A program made the translations under genes and the position numbers. Positions 44,329 to 53,858 of a DNA stretch of 64,000 bases are shown here, piece by piece. The DNA is from a bacterium HR40. Lineage in GTDB: Bacteria; Pseudomonadota; Alphaproteobacteria; Geminicoccales; Geminicoccaceae. The DNA is taken from NCBI GenBank assembly GCA_002898275.1, contig BEIQ01000003.1, forward strand, positions 62,001 to 126,000, given 5' to 3'. Position 1 is the first letter of the stretch; each line of letters begins with the position of its first letter. The notes below the pieces were generated by a model, which made no database searches, had not been told where the DNA came from, and worked only from the letters and a program-made list of their open reading frames with translations.

Positions 44329-46437
44329 ATGGCTGGGCCCGCCTTCCACCCTGCAGTCTGTCCCCATGACTGCCCGAGCGTATGTGCGCTCGAGGTCGAG
44401 AAACTCGCCGATGGAACCCTCGGCCGCGTACGCGGCAGCGAACGCAATCGCTTCACCGCCGGGGTGGTGTGCGCCAAGGTGGCGCGCTACCGCGAGCGCC
44501 TCCACCATCCCGACCGACTGCTCTACCCGCTCCTGCGCACCGGCCCCAAAGGCAGCAAGCAGTTCCGGCGTATCTCCTGGAACGAGGCCCTCGACCGGAT
44601 AGCGGAGGCGCTGTCGACCGCCGAACGCCGCTTCGGCGCGGAAACGGTGTGGCCCTACTGGTACGCGGGCACCATGGGCCTCGTCCAGCGCGATGGCATC
44701 AACCGCCTCACGCATGCCAAGAAGTGGTCGCGCTTTCACAGCACCATCTGCGTGACCCTGGCCGACACCGGCTTTCGCGCCGGCCACGGCCGCCGCTGGG
44801 GCGTGCCGGCGACAGAGATCGCCGAGGCCTCGGAGCTCGTCGTGGTGTGGGGCTGCAATCCGGTTTCCACCCACGTCAACTTCATGACCCACGTGGCGCG
44901 GGCGCGCCGGGCGCGCGGCGCCCGGCTCGTGGTGATCGATCCCTATCGCTCGCCCACCGCGGAAGTGGCCGACCTCCACCTCGCGCTGCGGCCTGGCACG
45001 GATGCCGCGCTCGCCTGCGGCGTCATGCACCTGCTCTTCCGCGAAGGCTATGCCGACCGCGAATATCTTCGCCGCTATGCCGACGATCCCGAGGGCCTCG
45101 AACGCCATCTCGCTACCCGCACGCCCGAGTGGGCCGCTGCCATCACCGGCCTCGAAGTCAGCGACATCGTCCGTTTCGCCCGTCTCTATGGCTCGACCCG
45201 GCGCTCGTACCTGCGCCTGGGGTTCGGCTTTACCCGCAGCCGCAACGGGGCGGTGAACATGCATGCGGCGAGCTGCCTGCCGGTGGTGACCGGCGCCTGG
45301 CAATATCGCGGCGGAGGCGCCCTCTACAACATGGGCGATCTCTACCACCTCGATAAGACGCTGATCGAAGGGCTCGATCTCCTCGATCGACGGGTACGCC
45401 TCCTCGACCAGTCGCGCATCGGGCCGATCCTTCTGGGCGAACCGGAAGCGCTCGGCGGCGGCCCGCCGGTCACCGCCATGCTCGTCCAGAACACCAATCC
45501 GATGTGCGTGGCGCCCGATCTCGGCAAGGTCCACCGCGGCTTCGCGCGCGAGGACCTGTTCCTGTGCGTACACGAACAGTTCCTCACCGACACGGCGGCG
45601 ATGGCGGACATCGTCCTGCCCGCCACCATGTTCCTCGAACACGACGACATCTATCAGGCCTCCTGCCACCCCACGCTCCAGATCAGCCGCAAGCTCTTCG
45701 ATCCACCGGGCGAGGCGCGGCCCAACCACTTCGTCGTCTGCGAGCTCGCCCGCAGGCTCGATGTCGCCGATCATCCCGGCTTCGCGATGAGCGAATGGGA
45801 GCTCATCGACGATCTCCTCCGCCGCTCCGGCTGGCCCGACGCCGAAACGGTCCATCGCCAGGGCGGCCTCGACGTCCTCCCCGATTTCGAGACGGCGCAT
45901 TTCCTCGACGGCTTCGCCACTCCCCATCGGCGCTTTCGCCTGCGTCCCGATTGGTCCGCGTTCGGTCCGCTCGGCGCATCCCTGCCGGAATGGCCGGACT
46001 ATCTTCCCACGAGCGAGGCGCCGACCATGGATCGGCCGTTTCGGCTGGTCGCTGCGCCGGCACGAAGCTTCCTCAACACCACCTTCACCGAGACCCCCAG
46101 TTCCCAGGCGCGCGAGAAAGAGCCGACGGCCTTTCTCCATCCCGCGACCATGCACCGGCTCGGACTCCGCGACGGCGATCTCGTGCGCATCGGCAACCGC
46201 CGCGGCTCGCTCGTCGTGCGGGCGAAGGCGCGCGACGGCCAGCAGCCGGAGACGGTGGTGGTCGAGAGTATCTGGCCCAATGGCGCCTTCCGCGAGGGGA
46301 TCGGCGTCAATCTCCTCATCGGCTCCGATCCGGCACCGCCTCGGGGTGGCGCCGCCATCCACGACACGGCCGTGTGGCTCGAGCCAGCTTCGCATGGCCG
46401 GCTCGCGGAACGAACCCACGCCGAAGCCGGTGCTTGA
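44329..46437 (+). CDS. Molybdopterin oxidoreductase, formate dehydrogenase / BisC-like
   Basis: A 702-residue DMSO-reductase superfamily enzyme. The N-terminal [4Fe-4S] site is Cys11, Cys15, Cys19 and Cys48 (CPHDCPSVC...VCAK). Cofactor-binding elements include WGCNPVSTHVNF, LVVIDPYRSPTAEVADLHLALRPGTDAAL and LVQNTNPMCVAPD. The C-terminal beta-barrel domain has LHPATMHRLGLRDGDLVRIGNRRGSL. There is no Tat signal, so it is cytoplasmic. No partner Fe-S or membrane subunit is adjacent. ATG 44329 is preceded by GAGG; GTG 44308 is an alternative. The substrate is unknown. Confidence 0.88.
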   Translation: MAGPAFHPAVCPHDCPSVCALEVEKLADGTLGRVRGSERNRFTAGVVCAKVARYRERLHHPDRLLYPLLRTGPKGSKQFRRISWNEALDRIAEALSTAERRFGAETVWPYWYAGTMGLVQRDGINRLTHAKKWSRFHSTICVTLADTGFRAGHGRRWGVPATEIAEASELVVVWGCNPVSTHVNFMTHVARARRARGARLVVIDPYRSPTAEVADLHLALRPGTDAALACGVMHLLFREGYADREYLRRYADDPEGLERHLATRTPEWAAAITGLEVSDIVRFARLYGSTRRSYLRLGFGFTRSRNGAVNMHAASCLPVVTGAWQYRGGGALYNMGDLYHLDKTLIEGLDLLDRRVRLLDQSRIGPILLGEPEALGGGPPVTAMLVQNTNPMCVAPDLGKVHRGFAREDLFLCVHEQFLTDTAAMADIVLPATMFLEHDDIYQASCHPTLQISRKLFDPPGEARPNHFVVCELARRLDVADHPGFAMSEWELIDDLLRRSGWPDAETVHRQGGLDVLPDFETAHFLDGFATPHRRFRLRPDWSAFGPLGASLPEWPDYLPTSEAPTMDRPFRLVAAPARSFLNTTFTETPSSQAREKEPTAFLHPATMHRLGLRDGDLVRIGNRRGSLVVRAKARDGQQPETVVVESIWPNGAFREGIGVNLLIGSDPAPPRGGAAIHDTAVWLEPASHGRLAERTHAEAGA

Positions 46438-46458
46438 CGCCAAGCTCCCCCGGGCAGA

Positions 46459-46480
46459 CCGCAGGCCCTAGGGACTGCGG
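46459..46480. terminator. Near-perfect palindrome at the end of convergent genes
   Basis: A 22-base near-palindrome (CCGCAGGCCC then TAGGGACTGCGG) with a single mismatched pair. It lies between the molybdopterin enzyme stop and the overlapping convergent thioesterase stop. As a hairpin it has a 6-base outer stem with CTAG in the loop. It is a probable terminator but could bind a protein dimer. Confidence 0.4.
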
Positions 46481-46920
46481 CGGGGCTCGTCGGCTGCGGA
46501 TCCCCGTTCGCGGAACAGGCGGTAGGCGCCGTGTCCGGTGGCGAGCAGCGGACCCTCGGCCGACTCGGCACACAGCCGCATGGCGGCATGCGCAATGGCC
46601 CCGCCGATGTAGTCGAGGCGGGCCGTCGCCACCACCCGGCCACGCTCCACCGAACGCACGAAGTTGGCGGCGAGACTGATCGTCGCCACCCGCACGAGGC
46701 GCGGTGCCGCCATCAGCACGGCCAGTCCGCCCGCCGTGTCGAGCAGGGTGAGCGTCACCCCTCCGTGGGCGATGCCGTATTGCGAGAGATGGCGCTCTCC
46801 GATCTCGAGCACGACCCCGACGCTCCCGTCGGCCGCCACCTCGGCCCGATAGCCTAGGAACTCCTGGAAGGGACCGGTCGCCGGAACGAGTCGGCGAAGG
46901 AGGTCGACGTCTGCGGTCAT
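46468..46920 (-). CDS. PaaI-family hotdog thioesterase
   Basis: A 150-residue hotdog protein. The active-site block is SQYGIAHGGVTLTLLDTAGGLAV, with the usual HGG and nearby Asp. It fits the PaaI/COG2050 acyl-CoA thioesterase family acting on small or aromatic acyl-CoAs. No phenylacetate gene is adjacent, so the substrate is open. Upstream region is short (135 bases to the next, divergent gene). Confidence 0.9.
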   Translation of the reverse strand: MTADVDLLRRLVPATGPFQEFLGYRAEVAADGSVGVVLEIGERHLSQYGIAHGGVTLTLLDTAGGLAVLMAAPRLVRVATISLAANFVRSVERGRVVATARLDYIGGAIAHAAMRLCAESAEGPLLATGHGAYRLFRERGSAADEPRRSP

Positions 46921-47055
46921 CGGTGGCGGCCCCGCGCGTCAAGTCACGCTCGTCCTCCTAGACCGCCCGGCAGATTTGCCAAGCCAGGGAAACGGGTGAC
47001 CGGGGATGCTGGCTCGTGTAGTGTGACGGTTGGACCTTGGGCGGGGCCGCGCCGC

Positions 47056-47895
47056 ATGACCAGCGAGGCCGAGTTCTGGGTGCGTTTCTGGGGCGTGCGC
47101 GGCTCGATCGCCTGCCCTGGCCCGGCGACGCTGCGCTATGGCGGGAATACCGCCTGCGTCGAGATGCGCTGCGGGGAACTGCGGCTCATCTTCGACGCCG
47201 GAAGCGGCATGCGACCGCTCGGCAGGGAGTGGGAGCGCAATCGGCAGCCCTGTTCCGCTCACATCTTCCTGAGCCATACCCACCTCGACCATGTCGTGGG
47301 GCTGCCGTTTTTTCGTCCCGCCTATCTCCCCGACAATGGCTTCCAGCTGTGGGCGGGCCACCTGCGGCAACGCGGTCACCGGCTGCAAGGCGCCCTGCAG
47401 ACGCTGATGCGGCAGCCCCTCTTTCCGGTGCCCCTCGATATCCTGCACGCCTGCATGGCGTTTCACGATTTCGAGGCGGGCGACACCCTCGAGCCGGGCC
47501 ACGGAGTGGTGATCCGCACGGCCCCCCTCGCCCATCCGGGCGGGGCCACCGGTTACCGGGTGGAATGGGGCGGCCGCATCGTCTGTTACGTGACCGACAC
47601 CGAACACGAAGAAGGGCGGCTCGATCCACGGGTGCTGCGGCTGATCGACGGCGCCGATGTCGTCATCTACGATGCCACCTACACCGACGAGGAGTTCGCC
47701 TCCTACCGCGGCTGGGGCCATTCCACCTGGCAGCAGGGCGTCCGCCTGTGCGAGGCGGCAGCGGCCGGCCGGCTCGTCCTCTTCCACCACGATCCCGACC
47801 GCGACGACGATGCCCTCGACCGGATCGCCGCCGAGCTGATGCAACTGCGCCCGGGTTCGCTGGTCGCCCGCGAGGGCCTCGTGCTGCGCCTCTAG
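47056..47895 (+). CDS. Metallo-beta-lactamase-fold hydrolase
   Basis: A 279-residue MBL-fold protein. The metal site is HTHLDH in IFLSHTHLDHVVGLPFF, plus Asp in VTDTEHEEG and His in LFHHDPDRDD. The N-terminal block RFWGVRGSIACPGPATLRYGGNTACVE is typical of a group annotated as PhnP/RNase Z-like phosphodiesterases. ATG 47056 is chosen; the gene is convergent with the phosphatase gene with a 4-base gap. Substrate unknown. Confidence 0.85.
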   Translation: MTSEAEFWVRFWGVRGSIACPGPATLRYGGNTACVEMRCGELRLIFDAGSGMRPLGREWERNRQPCSAHIFLSHTHLDHVVGLPFFRPAYLPDNGFQLWAGHLRQRGHRLQGALQTLMRQPLFPVPLDILHACMAFHDFEAGDTLEPGHGVVIRTAPLAHPGGATGYRVEWGGRIVCYVTDTEHEEGRLDPRVLRLIDGADVVIYDATYTDEEFASYRGWGHSTWQQGVRLCEAAAAGRLVLFHHDPDRDDDALDRIAAELMQLRPGSLVAREGLVLRL

Positions 47896-47899
47896 GCAG

Positions 47900-48703
47900 T
47901 TACCGCTGCGGCCCGAAATCCATGGCGATGCCGGTGAGTTCCGAGACCAGGCGAGCGATCCCCGGTGCTGCCGCGGCGGCCGCTCGGGTGCGGGTGAGAT
48001 CGTCGCCATCGCGCCAAAGGGTGGCTCGTCCTCCCGCCTCCGCGACGAGGAGCAACCCCGGCAGCACATCCCAAGCGTGCGTGTCGAGGGTGAGCGCGGC
48101 ATCGAGCCGGCCGTCGGCGACATGGGCGAGGGAGAGGGCCACGGAACCCATGCGCCGATGGTCGAAGCCGGCTTCGAGAAGCCGCTGGACGGTCCCGAGA
48201 TAGCGCTGAGGCGGCACCCGGAAGGTGTAGCTGAGACCGACGCAGGCATCCTCCGCCTTGCTCACCGAGGATGCCCGCACCGGCCGACCATTGCGCGTCG
48301 TCCCGCGACCGCGCACCGCTGCGAACAGCTCGCCGTGCACCGGATCGCTGGTCAGAGCGAGAAGCAGCTCGCCGTTGCGCACATAGGCCAGTGTGCAGCT
48401 CCAGTAGGGCACGCCGCGCAGAAAATTGGCCGTGCCGTCGATCGGGTCGATGACCCAAAGGCTGTCCCCTCCCTCGCCACCGTATTCCTCGCCGAGAAAG
48501 GAGTCGCGGGGGAACGCCCGACCGATACGGTCGCGGAGCAGCGCCTCCACCTCGCGATCCGCACGGCTCACCACGTCCTGCAGCCCCTTGCGCTCGACCG
48601 TGAGCGAAGCGTGCTCGCGGAACAGGGCGAGCGCCCGCTCCGACGCCATCCGCATCGCCTCTTCCGCCACTCGCAAGCGCAGCCCGAGTTCGTCTTCCGT
48701 CAT
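47900..48703 (-). CDS. Inositol monophosphatase family protein
   Basis: A 267-residue Li-sensitive phosphatase fold. Motif A is WVIDPIDGTANFLRG, GEEYGG supplies the first metal Glu, and motif B is AWDVLPGLLLVAEAGG. It may hydrolyse inositol-1-phosphate, a sugar phosphate or PAP-type substrates; these cannot be distinguished here. The ATG overlaps the RecD2 stop by 4 bases, so the two are co-translated. Confidence 0.9.
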   Translation of the reverse strand: MTEDELGLRLRVAEEAMRMASERALALFREHASLTVERKGLQDVVSRADREVEALLRDRIGRAFPRDSFLGEEYGGEGGDSLWVIDPIDGTANFLRGVPYWSCTLAYVRNGELLLALTSDPVHGELFAAVRGRGTTRNGRPVRASSVSKAEDACVGLSYTFRVPPQRYLGTVQRLLEAGFDHRRMGSVALSLAHVADGRLDAALTLDTHAWDVLPGLLLVAEAGGRATLWRDGDDLTRTRAAAAAAPGIARLVSELTGIAMDFGPQR

Positions 48704-50889
48704 TCACCCGTCTCCAGCCGACCCTCGAGCCGGGCACGGAGCAACGAGCAGCGCGGCGGTTCCGCCATCCTCACCGCCCGCTCGAGCGCCTGGGGCTCGG
48801 CCAGCACCACGAGCAGCCGCTTGGCACGCGTCACCGCGGTGTACAAGAGGCGACGGCGCAGCATGCGACCGTGGACCGTGGCGAGCACCACCACGACGGC
48901 CGGATATTCGCTGCCCTGCGCCTTGTGCACGGTGACGGCATAGGCGGGAACGAGCCGATCGAGATCGGCGCCGGCATAGCGCACTTCGCGCCCGTCGATG
49001 TCGACCAAGAGGATGCCTGCCCGCGGGTCGACCGCGCGCACGATGCCGACATCGCCGTTGTAGACCTCGCGCTCGTGGTCGTTCTCGGTCTGCATCACGC
49101 GCGTGCCGACGACATAGCGGAAGCCCCCGTGTTCGAGCGCCACGGTCTGTGCGGGATCGAGCCGGGATTGCAACAACCGGTTGAGTTCGCGCGTGCCGAG
49201 ACTGCCGCGATGGGTCGGCACCAGGACCTGGATATCGCGCCTGGGGTCGAGGCCGAAGCGTTCGGGGATGCGTCGACAGACGAGCTCGACGAGCTTCTCT
49301 CGCGCGTCCTCCTCCGACTGGATGCGCACGCCGAAGCAATCGCTGCTGGCCGCGTGCTCGAAAGGCGGCGGCAGACCCCGCCGGATGCGATGGGCGGCGG
49401 CCACGATGCCGCTTCCCGCCGCCTGGCGAAAGATCTCCTCGAGCGCCACCACCGGCACCCGACCACTGGCCACGAGGTCGGCGAAGACCTGACCCGGCCC
49501 CACCGGTGGCAGCTGATCCGCATCGCCGACGAGGACGAGGCCTGCCTGGTCGCGCAACGCCGCGAACATCGCCTGGGCGAGCGACAGATCGAGCATCGAG
49601 CTCTCGTCGACGACGAGCAGATCGGCGGCAAGCGGGCGGCCGCGACCGCGACGGAAGCCGTGGCCGGGATCCGCTTCGAGCAATCGGTGCAGCGTGCTCG
49701 CGGAACGGGCGGTGGTGTCGGCCAGTCGACGGGCAGCTCGCCCGGTCGGGGCGGCGAGCTGGACCTCGAGTCCGGTTTCGCCGAGCACCGCGAGCAATGC
49801 CCGCACGAGGGTGGTCTTGCCCGTCCCCGGGCCACCTGTCAGCACTACCAGCCGATGTTCGAGCAGGGTCTGGAGCGCCCGCGTCTGCCCGAGGGAAAGC
49901 TCGAGACCGAGGCGGCTGCGCACGAGGGCCGAGAGATCGACCTCGCCGCTCCGACGCCCCGGCAGCGGTCCCGCAGCGAGGCGCTCGAGGTCGGCGACGA
50001 TGTCGCTCTCCGCTCGGTCGAGGTCCGGCAACAGAAGCCAGGGTGCGCCATCCAACCAACGCCGAACGAGCCCAGCCGAGGCCGCCGGATCGGCTTCTGC
50101 CACCTCTTCCGGAGCGAGGTGGAGCAGCCGCGCCGCCCTTTGCCGGACCTCCTCCTCGGGCAGCGCACTGTGTCCCTCGTCCGCCGCTTCCCGCAACGCT
50201 TGCTCGAAGCCCGCGGCGATGCGCACGGGCGCCCGCGGCTCGATGCCCACGCTGCGCGCCAGTCTGTCGGCGGTATGGAAACCGACGCCCGGAACCTCGC
50301 GCACTACCCGGTAGGGATCGCTGGCGAGTCTCGCCGCGGCGTCGCTGCCAAGCGAACGCAGCAACATGCGGGCCCGCCCCGGACCGATCCCAGCGGCCTG
50401 CAGGGCGATGACCAGGTCGCGCTCGTGCCCCAGCCGACGCCAGTGGTCGGCGATCGCCGCCGCGAGTTTCGCCCCGATGCCGCGTACCTGCTGCAAGCGA
50501 GCCGGGTCGGAAAGCGCCTGAGCGAGCTCCTCGCCGAAACGATCGAGCAATCGGGCTGCGAGCTTCGCCCGGACGCCGGGCACGACGCCCGAGGCGAGCC
50601 AAGCGGCGACAGCGGCGGCGGTGGTGGGCAAAAGGGGCTCGAGATGCGCCACTCGCAACCGCGGACCCCAGACGGGGTCCCGTTCGTAGCGGCCGACGAC
50701 GCGCACCGCCTCGCCCGCAGCGGCACCCGCGAGCTCGCCCACGAGCACGAGGGGCTCACCGCCTCCAACCGGACGCATCTGCAGAACCGCGAAGCCGTCC
50801 GCGGGGCGCTCGAACAGCACCCGTTCGATGGTGCCGACGATCTCGCAGGAGTCTTCCTCTCGCCCGACCGCCTCGCCTCCTTCCGTCAT
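48700..50889 (-). CDS. recD2: RecD2-type ATP-dependent DNA helicase
   Basis: A 729-residue SF1B 5'-3' helicase. The N-terminal OB-like and helix-hairpin-helix region (VPGVRAKLAARLLDRFG, GIGAKLAAAIADHW, VPGVGFHTADRLA) is specific to RecD2. Walker A is GGPGTGKTTL, Walker B VVDESSMLD, then GDADQLPPVGPGQV and the motif VI region AVTVHKAQGSEYP and LLYTAVTRAKRLLVV. RecD2 works without RecBC in genomes lacking that complex. Start GTG 50889. Confidence 0.93.
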   Translation of the reverse strand: MTEGGEAVGREEDSCEIVGTIERVLFERPADGFAVLQMRPVGGGEPLVLVGELAGAAAGEAVRVVGRYERDPVWGPRLRVAHLEPLLPTTAAAVAAWLASGVVPGVRAKLAARLLDRFGEELAQALSDPARLQQVRGIGAKLAAAIADHWRRLGHERDLVIALQAAGIGPGRARMLLRSLGSDAAARLASDPYRVVREVPGVGFHTADRLARSVGIEPRAPVRIAAGFEQALREAADEGHSALPEEEVRQRAARLLHLAPEEVAEADPAASAGLVRRWLDGAPWLLLPDLDRAESDIVADLERLAAGPLPGRRSGEVDLSALVRSRLGLELSLGQTRALQTLLEHRLVVLTGGPGTGKTTLVRALLAVLGETGLEVQLAAPTGRAARRLADTTARSASTLHRLLEADPGHGFRRGRGRPLAADLLVVDESSMLDLSLAQAMFAALRDQAGLVLVGDADQLPPVGPGQVFADLVASGRVPVVALEEIFRQAAGSGIVAAAHRIRRGLPPPFEHAASSDCFGVRIQSEEDAREKLVELVCRRIPERFGLDPRRDIQVLVPTHRGSLGTRELNRLLQSRLDPAQTVALEHGGFRYVVGTRVMQTENDHEREVYNGDVGIVRAVDPRAGILLVDIDGREVRYAGADLDRLVPAYAVTVHKAQGSEYPAVVVVLATVHGRMLRRRLLYTAVTRAKRLLVVLAEPQALERAVRMAEPPRCSLLRARLEGRLETGE

Positions 50890-50926
50890 CCCGGCACCTT
50901 TCCGGCCACCGGCTCGCCGGCGATGG

Positions 50927-51388
50927 TCATGGGCGATGGTAGGGATGGCCAGCGAGCAGGCTCGCCGCGCGATAGAGCTGTTCCGCCAGCATCACCCGCA
51001 CGAGCCCGTGCGGCCAGGTCATCGGACCGAACGACAGCAGCCAGTCGGCGGCTTCCCGCACCTCGGGGGGAAGACCATCGGGTCCGCCGATGACGAAGAC
51101 CATGCGCGAATGCCCTCGCTGAACGAGCTCGGCGAGACGACGAGCGAAGGCCACACTGGCCGGAGCCTCGCCGCGTTCGTCGAGGACGATCGTGAAGGCT
51201 CCGGCCGCGGCGGCCCGAATCCTCGCCGCCTGGGCGGCGAGCTTGCGCTCACCGTGCCCGCTGCCACCGGTCTCGATCTCGAGCAAACGGACCTGCCACG
51301 GCAAACGGGCCAGATAGCGATCGACGAGCTCGCTCACCGGCGGATCGCGCAGGCGGCCACAGGCGAGGATGTCGACGCGCAAGCTCAC
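50927..51388 (-). CDS. rlmH: 23S rRNA pseudouridine1915 N3-methyltransferase
   Basis: A 153-residue SPOUT methyltransferase (normal length about 155). The SAM-binding knot has VFVIGGPDGLPPEV and the C-terminal LVRVMLAEQLYRAASLLAGHPYHR. GTG 51388 (VSLRVDILACGRLRD) overlaps the rsfS stop by 4 bases. It modifies helix 69 of 23S rRNA. The nadD-rsfS-rlmH order is a common bacterial cluster. Confidence 0.96.
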   Translation of the reverse strand: MSLRVDILACGRLRDPPVSELVDRYLARLPWQVRLLEIETGGSGHGERKLAAQAARIRAAAAGAFTIVLDERGEAPASVAFARRLAELVQRGHSRMVFVIGGPDGLPPEVREAADWLLSFGPMTWPHGLVRVMLAEQLYRAASLLAGHPYHRP

Positions 51389-51774
51389 GCACCGGCGGCG
51401 GCGCGCAGCCTCTCGCGCGGGGCTACCGACCACAGCCGCTCGATGTCGTAGAGCGCCCGGGTTTCGGCCCGGAAGAGATGCACCACCACGTCACCGGCAT
51501 CGAGCAGCACCCAGCGCGCCTCCCGCAATCCCTCCACCGACAGGTTGCGCCGACCGGCAGCTGCCAGCCGCTGCTGCAACTTTTCCGCCATGGTGACGAT
51601 GTGCCGTTCCGAGGTTCCGGTCGTCACCACCATATAGTCAGCGATCGTGGTCTTGCCGGCGAGATCGATGACAACCGTATCGATGGCTTTGTCGTTCTCG
51701 AGACTTTCCTTCACGATGGCGAGCGTTTCCTCCGCTCGCAGGTCGTCGGACAAAACGAGGGTTATGGCTCGCAC
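51385..51774 (-). CDS. rsfS: Ribosome silencing factor RsfS
   Basis: A 129-residue RsfS/Iojap protein: KAIDTVVIDLAGKTTIADYMVVTTGTSERH and LREARWVLLDAGDVVVHLF are the family core. It binds uL14 and blocks subunit joining under starvation. The start is probably GTG 51774, overlapping the nadD stop by 13 bases. Translation is coupled on both sides. Confidence 0.95.
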   Translation of the reverse strand: MRAITLVLSDDLRAEETLAIVKESLENDKAIDTVVIDLAGKTTIADYMVVTTGTSERHIVTMAEKLQQRLAAAGRRNLSVEGLREARWVLLDAGDVVVHLFRAETRALYDIERLWSVAPRERLRAAAGA

Positions 51775-52460
51775 TCCCCTACAGGCGGTCCGCCGCTTCC
51801 CGTCTTCGCCCAAGCCTCGCGGATGGCGGTGGCGGAAGTGGGATCGGGGCGGAGCCGCACGAACACCCAGCATGGCGGATCGGACCAGGCAAGCCGCCGC
51901 ACCGCACTCTCCGCCATCCGTGCCCGCGCGAAGGCCTGCGCTGCCTTTCCCGCCAGTGCACCATAAGAATAGGGCGCTCGCTCGAAGACCGCAATCGGCA
52001 CCAGCGCGAAGATCCGCCGCCAGTGCCGCCACTGCGGGAGCTGGGCGAGATTGTCCGCACCCATGAGCCAGACGAAGCGGAAGCCGGGAAGCCGAACGAG
52101 ACGGGAGAGGGTGTCGACGGTGTAGCGGGTGCCCAGGCGCTCTTCGATCCGACTCACCCGGATGCGCGGATGCCGGCACTCCCGTTCAGCCCGCCGCACC
52201 CGTTCGGCGTAGGGCAAGAGGCTCTCCGCTGGCTTGAGCGGGTTCCGCGGCGAGACCAGCCACCACACTTCGTCGAGTCCGAGCCGATCGAGGGCCTCGA
52301 CGCTGATATAGCGGTGGCCGCGGTGGGCGGGATTGAACGAGCCGCCGAGCAGACCCACCAGTCGTGGCCGTCCCTCGGGTACGGCGGGCGGATGCGAATC
52401 CTCCGGCAGAAGCAGGCGGGTCGTGCCGCGACGCTTCGGCTGAGAGAGGGCGGCGACCAC
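51762..52460 (-). CDS. nadD: Nicotinate-nucleotide adenylyltransferase
   Basis: A 232-residue NAD biosynthesis enzyme. The nucleotidyltransferase motif is GGSFNPAHRGHRYIS, with RPDPTSATAIREA near the C-terminus matching the SxTxxR motif. WLMGADNLAQLPQWRHW is typical. The first about 30 residues before RPRLVGLLGGSF are not conserved, so the GTG 52460 start may be slightly long. It lies 18 bases after proA and is probably in the same operon. Confidence 0.95.
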   Translation of the reverse strand: MVAALSQPKRRGTTRLLLPEDSHPPAVPEGRPRLVGLLGGSFNPAHRGHRYISVEALDRLGLDEVWWLVSPRNPLKPAESLLPYAERVRRAERECRHPRIRVSRIEERLGTRYTVDTLSRLVRLPGFRFVWLMGADNLAQLPQWRHWRRIFALVPIAVFERAPYSYGALAGKAAQAFARARMAESAVRRLAWSDPPCWVFVRLRPDPTSATAIREAWAKTGSGGPPVGECEP

Positions 52461-52478
52461 GCCGTGGGTTCACCCGTG

Positions 52479-53756
52479 CTAGAGCGGTCGCACCTGGCCG
52501 TTGCCGCGTACCACATATTTGAAGGTGGTGAGCTGCTCCACACCGACCGGCCCGCGGGCGTGCAGCCGACCCGTGGCGATCCCGATCTCGGCCCCCATGC
52601 CGAACTCACCGCCATCGGCGAACTGGGTCGAAGCGTTGTGGATGACGATGGCACTGTCGACCCGGCGCAGAAAGGTCTCGGCTGCCTCGCGGTCCTCGGT
52701 GACGATGGCGTCGGTGTGGTGCGAGCCCCAGCGCTCGATGTGGGCGATCGCCTCCTCCAGTCCGGCGACCACCCGAACGGCGATGATGGCATCGAGATAT
52801 TCGGTCGCCCAATCGACTTCGGTCGCTGCCTTGGCCCGCGGTTCGATGCGCCGTACCGTGTCGTCGCCGCGGATCTCGCAACCCGCCTCGATCAATGCCG
52901 CCAGCACCCGCGGCAGCACGGTCTTGGCGATCGCCCTGTCGCACAACAGCGTCTCCGCCGCACCGCAAATGCCGGTACGCCGCATCTTGGCGTTGAGTGT
53001 CACGTTCACCGCCTTCTCCGGGTCGGCGGCCGCGTGGAGATAGACGTGGCAGTTGCCCTCGAGATGAGCGAGTACGGGAATGCGGCTTTCGGCATAGACT
53101 CGCTCGACGAGCGCACGGCCACCGCGCGGCACGATGACGTCGATCCACTCGTGCATGCGCAGCATGACGCCCACTGCGGCACGGTCGCTCGTCGGCACGG
53201 TCTGGATGGCGGCAGCGGGAATGCCGGTCGAATCGAGGGCCTCCCGCAGGGCAGCGAGGATCGCGCGACTCGAATGGAAACTCTCGGAACCGCCGCGCAG
53301 GATCGCGGCGTTGCCGGCCTTGAGACACAGTCCTGCGGCATCGGCAGTCACATTGGGGCGGCTCTCGTAGATGATGCCGATCACTCCGAGCGGCACCCGC
53401 ACACGCGCGATGTCGAGGCCGTTGGGTCGCGTCCAGCGCGCCAGTTCGATGCCCACCGGATCCGGCAGGTCGGCGATGTCTTCGAGCCCGCGCGCCATGG
53501 CGGCGATCCGCGCCGGTGTGAGGGCGAGGCGATCGAGCAACGCCGGAGACAAGCCTTTGGCCCGCGCCTCCTCCATGTCGCGGGCGTTGGCCTCGAGGAT
53601 GGCCTCGCTTTGCGCGAGCAGCGCTGTCGCCGCTCTCCTGAGCGCCAGGTCCTTGCGATCGCGGGGAAGATCGGCGAGGGCCCGCTGGGCATTGCGGGCG
53701 GCTCGGCCGATCGCCTGCATCTCGGCTTCGAGGTCGGGTCGGAGCTGGGTGGCCAT
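52479..53756 (-). CDS. proA: Gamma-glutamyl phosphate reductase
   Basis: A 425-residue NADPH-dependent enzyme of proline synthesis. Catalytic Cys is in [48 protein letters not shown] is the family block, and [10 protein letters not shown] follows. ATG 53756 ([12 protein letters not shown]) is chosen over an upstream in-frame start at 53801. proB is not in the window. Confidence 0.97.
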   Translation of the reverse strand: MATQLRPDLEAEMQAIGRAARNAQRALADLPRDRKDLALRRAATALLAQSEAILEANARDMEEARAKGLSPALLDRLALTPARIAAMARGLEDIADLPDPVGIELARWTRPNGLDIARVRVPLGVIGIIYESRPNVTADAAGLCLKAGNAAILRGGSESFHSSRAILAALREALDSTGIPAAAIQTVPTSDRAAVGVMLRMHEWIDVIVPRGGRALVERVYAESRIPVLAHLEGNCHVYLHAAADPEKAVNVTLNAKMRRTGICGAAETLLCDRAIAKTVLPRVLAALIEAGCEIRGDDTVRRIEPRAKAATEVDWATEYLDAIIAVRVVAGLEEAIAHIERWGSHHTDAIVTEDREAAETFLRRVDSAIVIHNASTQFADGGEFGMGAEIGIATGRLHARGPVGVEQLTTFKYVVRGNGQVRPL

Positions 53757-53858
53757 GCGGCGTTTCCCCAAAAGGTTCGTCGACGCGGCGCTGCGCCCCA
53801 ATATGGCGGCACCGCAAGTGACTGGCGAGACCGGCTGCCGCCGCGCTGCGAAAAGCCC

